From Burkholderia sp. (lineage in GTDB: Bacteria; Pseudomonadota; Gammaproteobacteria; Burkholderiales; Burkholderiaceae), in the NCBI GenBank assembly GCA_031253835.1, contig JAIRVP010000048.1, forward strand, positions 62,001 to 126,000: DNA of 64,000 nt, given 5' to 3'. The notes below the pieces were generated by a model. It was not told the origin of the DNA. It searched no databases and was given only the letters and a program-made list of their open reading frames with translations. Made by a program: the position numbers and the translations under genes. Below, piece by piece: positions 58,609 through 64,000 of the stretch. Each line of letters begins with the position of its first letter. Positions within the stretch are counted from its first letter, which is position 1.

Positions 58609-58644
58609 CCGGTTCATCATCCATGAACCAGAAGGGGATCGACG

Positions 58645-59493
58645 ATGGAAACGACCGGGCCCAACGAAGCGCAGTCCGCGCTGTGGAATGGCCCGTCGGG
58701 GCGCGCATGGGTCGATGCGCAGGCGCCGATGGACCGGATGTTCGAACCGTTCGAGACGCTGCTCGCGGAGGCGGCGGCCGCGTCATCCGCGCGCAGCGTG
58801 CTCGACGTCGGCTGCGGCACGGGCGCGGTCACGCTCGCGATCGCGCGGCGGCTCGGCGCGAACGCGCGCTGCACGGGTATCGACATCTCGGCACGGATGA
58901 TCGACGCCGCGCAGGCGCGCGCCGAACGCAGCGGCGTGCCGGCCCGCTTCGTGCGCGCGGACGTGCAGACGCATGCGTTCGAGCCCGCGAGCGTCGACCT
59001 GATCGTGTCGCGCCTCGGCGTGATGTTTTTCGACGACCCGGTCCGGGCGTTCGCGAACCTGCGGCACGCGGCGTGGCCGGACGCGCGGATGCAATTCGTC
59101 GCGTGGCGCAGCGCGGCCGACAACCCGTTCATGACGACGGCCGAACGGGCCGCCGCGCCATTGCTGCCGGACTTGCCTGCCCGGCAGCCCGGCGCGCCGG
59201 GCCAGTTCGCGTTCGGCGACCGGCAGCGGATCGCATCGGTGTTGTCGGACAGCGGCTGGACCGACATTGCGATCGAGCCGGTCGACAGGCCGTGCGTGCT
59301 GCCCGAGCCCGCGCTCGACGACTACATCGCGCGACTGGGCCCCGTCGGGCTGGCGTTGCTGGAGACGGATGACGCGACGCGGCGGCGCGTGGTCGACACG
59401 ATGCGTGCTGCGTTCGAGCCATACGTGCATGGCGCGGAGGTGCGCTTCGATGCGGCGTGCTGGCTCGTGACGGCGCGTGCGCCGTCCGCGTGA
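58645..59493 (+). CDS. Class I SAM-dependent methyltransferase
   Basis: A 282-residue methyltransferase. SAM motif I is VLDVGCGTGAVTLAIARRLG (about residues 52-71), followed by GIDISARMIDAAQARAE (motif post I) and VDLIVSRLGVMFFDD. Substrate unknown; similar proteins are often annotated as small-molecule or UbiE-like methyltransferases. It sits alone behind a MerR-type promoter, divergent from the phosphoesterase operon. Confidence 0.9.
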   Translation: METTGPNEAQSALWNGPSGRAWVDAQAPMDRMFEPFETLLAEAAAASSARSVLDVGCGTGAVTLAIARRLGANARCTGIDISARMIDAAQARAERSGVPARFVRADVQTHAFEPASVDLIVSRLGVMFFDDPVRAFANLRHAAWPDARMQFVAWRSAADNPFMTTAERAAAPLLPDLPARQPGAPGQFAFGDRQRIASVLSDSGWTDIAIEPVDRPCVLPEPALDDYIARLGPVGLALLETDDATRRRVVDTMRAAFEPYVHGAEVRFDAACWLVTARAPSA

Positions 59494-59594
59494 CGGGGGG
59501 CGATAGAACGGAGCAGCGCGTATCGGCGCCGGCGCGGTCCGCTTGCGCGGTGGCGTTCACGCCTGACGAAACCGCGCCGCGCGATGCCTGCGTG

Positions 59595-59906
59595 TCAGTG
59601 TTTCCTCGCGCGCAGCATCAGCCACGCGCAACCGCCCGCCACCAGCGCGAGGCCGAGCAGCACGGCCTCGACGCCGAGCGCGAAGCCGGGCGGCATGTCA
59701 CCGGTGTCCGGCACGGGCGACAGGTTGCCGCCCATGGCGATGGCGCCGCCCGACAGCAGCGCCATGCAGACGATCCAGTAGATCTTGCCGCGCGGTGCCG
59801 CGGCCCGGATTCGCCACAGTGCGATGCCGGCGCCGCCGAGATACAGCAGCGCGAGCGTGCCGAGCGCGACGAGGTCGGCGGAGCGGCTTTGCAGGAGTGC
59901 GTTCAT
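59595..59906 (-). CDS. Small membrane protein of unknown function
   Basis: A 103-residue protein with three predicted membrane segments (near residues 12-30, 43-60 and 77-97) and no charged active site. Not recognised. It lies 61 bp downstream of betT on the same strand, so it may be co-transcribed with the choline transporter. Confidence 0.72.
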   Translation of the reverse strand: MNALLQSRSADLVALGTLALLYLGGAGIALWRIRAAAPRGKIYWIVCMALLSGGAIAMGGNLSPVPDTGDMPPGFALGVEAVLLGLALVAGGCAWLMLRARKH

Positions 59907-59967
59907 CGTGACGCTCCGTCAGGCGTGGCGGCTCGGTACGACGCAACAACGCGTGCCGCGTACGTGC

Positions 59968-61998
59968 TCATTCGGCCTCCGTTGCATGTCCCGGCGCGCG
60001 GCTCAGCAGATGCGTCCGTGTGTCGGCGGCGAGCGACACGTAGCGTTCGTACTGGCGCAGCACGTCGGCGATCACCTCGTCGCCGCGCAGGTATTCGACG
60101 TCGTAGCCGAGCCGGCCGTCCTCGAAGAACGTGACGATCCCGTACACGTGCTCGCGCGCCGCATCGGGCTCGGCCGCCTCGCGCACGAGGAACGCAGCCG
60201 CGGATTTCGCCGTCACGCGCACGCCGTACACGAAGTCGCGATGCTCGGCGGTCGGCACGGTGAGCCGCACCGCATCGTCGCTGTCGCGCTGCACGAGCGC
60301 ATCGACGCCGCTCGCGCGCAGTTCGTCGGCGACCTTGCGCAGCGCGGGCTCGACGGTCTCGGCGACGAACTGGCGCGCTTCGGCCTCGGTCGTCTGCCGC
60401 AGGATGTGCGTCAGCCGGTGGCGCCAGTGCTGGCCGGTCCAGAAGCTCGTCGCGGGCGCGACGTCCTGCGAATAGTGCGCGCGGTCGGCCGCGAGCCCGC
60501 GCCATAGCCCGTAGCACAGCGCGAGCATGATGATCGCGACCGGCAGCGCGGCGATCAGCGTCATCGCCTGCAATGCGCCGAGCCCGCCCGCGACGAGCAG
60601 CACCGCGGCCGTCACGCCGAGCAGCGCGGCCCAGAACAGCCGCTGCCACACGGGCGAGTGCGCGTTGCCGCGCGTCGCGATCTGGTCGATCACGAACGCG
60701 CCCGAATCGGCCGACGTGACGAAGAACACGGCGATCAGCACGATCGCGGCGATCGACAGCAGTTGCGGGAACGGCAGGAAATCGAAGAAGCGGAACAGCA
60801 GCGCATCGACGTTGGTGGCCGTTTGCGCGAGCGCGCCGGCCGCGCCGTGCGTATCGAGCCAGATCGCGCTGTTGCCGAACACGGTCATCCACACGAGGTT
60901 GAACGCGGTCGGCACGAGCAGCACGCCGATCACGAACTGGCGAATCGTGCGGCCGCGCGAGATGCGCGCGATGAACATGCCGACGAACGGCGACCACGAC
61001 ACCCACCACGCCCAGTAAAGGATCGTCCAGCCGCCGAACCAGCCTTCCTCGCGCGGCGGTGCGTATGCGTACGTGCGGAACGACAGGTCGACGAGGCTCG
61101 ACAGGTACTGGCCGATGTTGTCGCCGAGCGCGCGCAGCAGGAACGCCGTCGGGCCCGCGACGACCACGAAGGCGAGCAGCAGGAACGCGAGCAGCAGGTT
61201 CAGCTCGGACAGCCGGCGCACGCCCTTGTCGAGGCCGGTCGCGGCCGATACGCCCGCGAGTATCACGACGACCGCGACGAGCCCGATGCGGAACACGTTG
61301 CTGCCGGTGTCCCAGCCGCCGACCGTATGCAGGCCCGCGCTCAGCTGCATCACGCCGTAGCCGAGCGTCGTCGCGATGCCGGCGACCGTGCCGACCAGCG
61401 CGAACGCGTCGACGGTGTGGCCGATCCAGCCGTTGATGCGCTCGCGCAGCACCGGATACAGCCCCGAGCGCAGCGTCAGCGGCAGGTTGTAGCGAAAGCC
61501 GAAGTACGCGAGCACGAGCCCCATCAGCCCGTAGATCGCCCACGCATGGAAGCCCCAGTGGAAGAACGTCATCAGCATCGCTTCCCGCGCGGCGGCGGGT
61601 GTGCCGGGGTCGACGGTCGGCGGCTTCAGGAAATGCTGCATCGGCTCGCCGACGCCGAAGTACATGAGGCCGATGCCCATGCCGGCCGCGAACAGCATGG
61701 CCGTCCACGACACGAAGCTGAATTCCGGTTCGGCGTCGTCGGGGCCGAGGCGGATGTTGCCGAAGTCGCTGGCGGCGATCAGCACGAGAAACACGAGGAA
61801 GCCGGTGACGGCGAGCACGTAGAACCAGTCGAAGCGTGCGATGACCCACTGCTGGCCGGCGGAGAACAGCGCGCCGGCTTCGCTGGGGCGCAGCGCGCAC
61901 ACGACGAGCAGCGCGCCGATCACGGCGAGCGCGGGCAGGACGACCTGCGGCTTGAACGTCGTGCGGGGCGAGGGACGGGAATCTGGCATGGCGGGCAT
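59968..61998 (-). CDS. betT: BCCT family choline transporter
   Basis: A 676-residue betaine/choline/carnitine transporter with 12 membrane segments. The BCCT signature is WTILYWAWWVSWSPFVGMFI near residue 330; GMGIGLMYFGVGEPMQHF near 105 matches the choline group. The long C-terminal cytoplasmic tail (about residues 515-676) is the osmosensing-type extension of BetT. It would import choline for glycine betaine synthesis; no betAB genes are in the window. ATG 61998; ATG 61989 is an alternative three residues in. Confidence 0.93.
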   Translation of the reverse strand: MPAMPDSRPSPRTTFKPQVVLPALAVIGALLVVCALRPSEAGALFSAGQQWVIARFDWFYVLAVTGFLVFLVLIAASDFGNIRLGPDDAEPEFSFVSWTAMLFAAGMGIGLMYFGVGEPMQHFLKPPTVDPGTPAAAREAMLMTFFHWGFHAWAIYGLMGLVLAYFGFRYNLPLTLRSGLYPVLRERINGWIGHTVDAFALVGTVAGIATTLGYGVMQLSAGLHTVGGWDTGSNVFRIGLVAVVVILAGVSAATGLDKGVRRLSELNLLLAFLLLAFVVVAGPTAFLLRALGDNIGQYLSSLVDLSFRTYAYAPPREEGWFGGWTILYWAWWVSWSPFVGMFIARISRGRTIRQFVIGVLLVPTAFNLVWMTVFGNSAIWLDTHGAAGALAQTATNVDALLFRFFDFLPFPQLLSIAAIVLIAVFFVTSADSGAFVIDQIATRGNAHSPVWQRLFWAALLGVTAAVLLVAGGLGALQAMTLIAALPVAIIMLALCYGLWRGLAADRAHYSQDVAPATSFWTGQHWRHRLTHILRQTTEAEARQFVAETVEPALRKVADELRASGVDALVQRDSDDAVRLTVPTAEHRDFVYGVRVTAKSAAAFLVREAAEPDAAREHVYGIVTFFEDGRLGYDVEYLRGDEVIADVLRQYERYVSLAADTRTHLLSRAPGHATEAE

Positions 61999-62156
61999 CC
62001 AGTTGTGGGTGCAACGAGGCGCGACGCCGCCCGGCGCGCACGTCGCGCGTCGGACCCTGGTACGGCGTGCGTCGAGTGTACCGCGGTGTCAGGACTGCAA
62101 GAAGGGGCATGCAGAAGAGAGAAACCTGACGAATTGTAAGGTATCGGGGCGATCGA

Positions 62157-62185
62157 GAAAACCCGCGCGGTTCGCCGGGCGGGTT
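62157..62185 (-). terminator. Possible terminator of the porin gene
   Basis: On the minus strand AACCCGC, 12-nt loop region, GCGGGTT then TTTT. It lies about 113 bp after the porin stop, in the 299-bp gap before betT, where nothing else stands out. Confidence 0.4.
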
Positions 62186-62297
62186 GGCGGGACGCGAAAA
62201 ACGCCGTGGCGAACGTCCATCGGGCGCCCGGACGGCGCACGCGGGATGCGCATCGTCCGGGGCGGCGGCAGCGCGCTGAAGGCGCCGCCGGGCAGGT

Positions 62298-63485
62298 TCA
62301 GAACGTGACGGCGATGCCGGCCATGCCGACGAACTGGCCGTGCGTGGTCGACGGCGTGAGCTGCTGCGAATCGCCGACGATCGGTGCCGCGTCGACGATG
62401 TGGCCGGCGCCTTGCGCGCCGAGCGTCCGGCCGCTCGAATGCGTGTACGCCTGCAGCGCATAGAGCGTCGTCCGCTTCGACAGGCTGTACGACTCCTTCA
62501 GCGAGTACTGCTGGTAGCGTGCCGCGTTCGCGACGCCGTTCGCCTTCGACGCGAGCGTGTACGCGAACGCGCCGGCCACCGAGAACGCCGGCGTGAAGCG
62601 GTACGCGGCGAGCGCGCCGTAGGTATTGAACACGGCCGTATCGGTGAACGCCGAGCCGTTGCCGGGCAGGTATTTCACGTTCGAGTAGTTGACGCCCAGC
62701 GTCAGGTCGCCGAGCGTGTAGTTGCCGGCCGCCGCGACCTGCTCGACGGCCTTCGCGGTCAGGTAGCCCTGGTTCAGCACGGATACCGCGAAGCTGCCCG
62801 ACGATGCGGTGGCCGGGTTCAGGAAGCCGGCGGGCGAGCCCGAGCTGTTGATCCGCAGGTAGCCGGCCGCGATCCCGATTGGTCCGTTCGCGTAGCGCAG
62901 CGCGGCGCTGAACGTGTTGCCCTTGCCGGTCGCGCCGGCGATGCCGCCGAATGCGTACATCGCGCTCGCGGTCAGCCCCGCGAAGGTCGGCGACGTATAG
63001 GTGACCGAGTTGTTCACGCGGATCGTCGTGTCGAGGCCGTCGATGTCGCCCGGATGCGCGCCCGTCGCGCCGGTCAGCCAGCTGCTCGACGCGTACGGTC
63101 CGACGAACAGGAAGTAGGGCGTGTACTGGCGGCCGGCCGTCAGCGTGCCGTAGTGATCGTTGCGCAGGCCGACGAACGCCTGGCGGTTGAAGATCGTGCC
63201 GGCGGCGGCCTGCGCGCCCGTGTTCAGGTTGAAGCCGGACTGCAGGTCGAAAATCGCGTGCGTGCCGCCACCGAGATCCTCGTCGCCGCGCAGCCCGAAC
63301 TTCGACGCATACAGGTTGCCGTCGCGCATGTAGATGTTCGAGTGGCCCTGCTGGTTGTTCACGTACGCGATCGAATCGTCGACGACGCCGTACAGCGTCA
63401 CGCTGCTCTGCGCGTGGGCGGCGGTCGTGCCGAGCGAGGCGGCCGATAAAATCAGGATTGCATAGCGGTTGACGGGTGCTTTCAT
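62298..63485 (-). CDS. Gram-negative porin
   Basis: A 395-residue outer-membrane porin of the Burkholderia/Neisseria type. Signal peptide MKAPVNRYAILILSAASLGT ... AHA (25 residues), then SSVTLYGVVDDSIAYVNNQQ, the classical first strand, LRGDEDLGGGTHAIFDLQSG and YRFTP-type strands, ending GMAGIAVTF with the C-terminal Phe needed for outer-membrane insertion. Sixteen strands expected. Good ribosome site. The preceding carbohydrate gene suggests sugar uptake, but porins are not specific enough to say. Confidence 0.95.
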   Translation of the reverse strand: MKAPVNRYAILILSAASLGTTAAHAQSSVTLYGVVDDSIAYVNNQQGHSNIYMRDGNLYASKFGLRGDEDLGGGTHAIFDLQSGFNLNTGAQAAAGTIFNRQAFVGLRNDHYGTLTAGRQYTPYFLFVGPYASSSWLTGATGAHPGDIDGLDTTIRVNNSVTYTSPTFAGLTASAMYAFGGIAGATGKGNTFSAALRYANGPIGIAAGYLRINSSGSPAGFLNPATASSGSFAVSVLNQGYLTAKAVEQVAAAGNYTLGDLTLGVNYSNVKYLPGNGSAFTDTAVFNTYGALAAYRFTPAFSVAGAFAYTLASKANGVANAARYQQYSLKESYSLSKRTTLYALQAYTHSSGRTLGAQGAGHIVDAAPIVGDSQQLTPSTTHGQFVGMAGIAVTF

Positions 63486-63591
63486 TGTCGATCTCCAGAT
63501 CTCTTCATCTTTTCAACGGGGCGGGAGGCTGGGGCGCCTCCTCTGTGGCGGGCGGCGGGCCGCGCGAACGGCCCGCCTGATCGGACTTGCT

Positions 63592-64000
63592 TCAGTGGTC
63601 GAACGCGACGACGATGCGGCGCCATGCGCCGTCAGGCGCGTCCTGCTCGACGCGCGCGCCGCGCACGGCGACGGGGCCTTGCAGCGAAGCAGGCAGCAGG
63701 AGCTCGACGCGCTCGGCCGGGCGGCCCGGGCGGCCGTCCCAGCGAACCGACACGCCGAGCACGCCCGACGCCTCGCGGCCGGTTTCGATTCGCCACAGTC
63801 CGTATTCGCCGTCGCGCCAGGCTTCCGTTTCGCCGTCGTCCTCGACGCATTCGCCGTACGCGACGCCGTCCTCGATGCGCGGCGCGACGAGGAAGCCGCG
63901 CGTGTCGGCGCGTGCGCCGAAATGCTGTTCCGCGACGTTCAGCGGCAGCACGCGGCCTTCGCGCAGCAGCATCACCGGCGCGTCGAGCGGCGCGGGCAGC
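63592..64000 (-). CDS. C-terminal part of a probable GH31-type glycosidase, 5' end outside window
   Basis: The last 136 residues of a protein that starts beyond the right edge. It reads like the C-terminal beta domains of GH31 alpha-glucosidases: VMLLREGRVLPLNVAEQHF, then GECVEDDGETEAWRDGEYGL with the EDDG of that family, and a beta-rich end. The catalytic domain is not in view, so the family call is tentative. It lies 106 bp upstream of the porin gene on the same strand. Confidence 0.5.
   Translation of the reverse strand, partial: LPAPLDAPVMLLREGRVLPLNVAEQHFGARADTRGFLVAPRIEDGVAYGECVEDDGETEAWRDGEYGLWRIETGREASGVLGVSVRWDGRPGRPAERVELLLPASLQGPVAVRGARVEQDAPDGAWRRIVVAFDH

Overview
The window is one continuous piece of a high-GC (about two thirds G+C) Gram-negative genome. 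Gene content, codon use and protein style (hydroxyproline and gentisate catabolism, BetT, Burkholderia-type porin, many short operons with ATGA overlaps) point to Burkholderia, most likely the Burkholderia cepacia complex; this is inferred from protein resemblance, not from a search. No rRNA, tRNA, CRISPR array, insertion sequence or prophage was found.

Layout. 1-6.5 kb: transglutaminase/DUF2126 protein (5' cut), a fused circularly permuted ATP-grasp/alpha-E protein and a second transglutaminase. 6.7-8.9 kb: two unknown proteins and proline iminopeptidase. 9.2-13.4 kb: two tandem LuxR-type HTH frames that look like one gene split by a frameshift, then a small operon of uncharacterised genes with two DUF2589-type proteins. 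13.6-16.6 kb: an acyltransferase, an AhpD-like protein, a secreted unknown and a GNAT enzyme. 16.8-24.1 kb: a seven-gene minus-strand phosphonate operon (PEP mutase fused to a nucleotidyltransferase, phosphonopyruvate decarboxylase, AEP transaminase, a second nucleotidyltransferase, a flippase-like membrane protein, a 2-oxoglutarate/Fe oxygenase and a CDP-alcohol phosphotransferase), bounded by a clear promoter and terminator. 24.7-28.4 kb: CoA transferase, DHA2-type efflux pump and divergent MarR regulator. 28.4-35.6 kb: Sel1-repeat protein, MerR/DUF2938 divergent pair, an HhH protein resembling polymerase X without its palm, an RpoD-like second sigma factor, and two envelope proteins. 35.8-37.6 kb: ilvD. 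37.9-47.1 kb: complete trans-4-hydroxy-L-proline catabolism. 47.2-53.4 kb: LysR regulator and a complete 3-hydroxybenzoate/gentisate pathway with its transporter. 53.5-54.7 kb: BigR-PmpAB sulfur module with a conspicuous AT-rich operator. 54.8-55.5 kb: a MocR gene remnant and a small unknown gene under tandem LexA boxes. 55.6-59.5 kb: di-heme peroxidase, lipoprotein phosphoesterase, and a methyltransferase behind a MerR-type promoter. 59.6-64 kb: small membrane protein, BetT, porin and the tail of a probable GH31 glycosidase.

How genes work together. The hydroxyproline set converts trans-4-hydroxy-L-proline to 2-oxoglutarate by epimerase, three-part FAD/2Fe-2S dehydrogenase, deaminase and semialdehyde dehydrogenase, with an APC permease for uptake. 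The gentisate set converts 3-hydroxybenzoate to pyruvate and fumarate. The phosphonate operon should make 2-aminoethylphosphonate, activate it with a nucleotide and transfer it to an alcohol, plausibly a lipid; its end product is not predictable from sequence. The phosphonate operon and the DUF2589 operon are the best candidates for an undescribed system.
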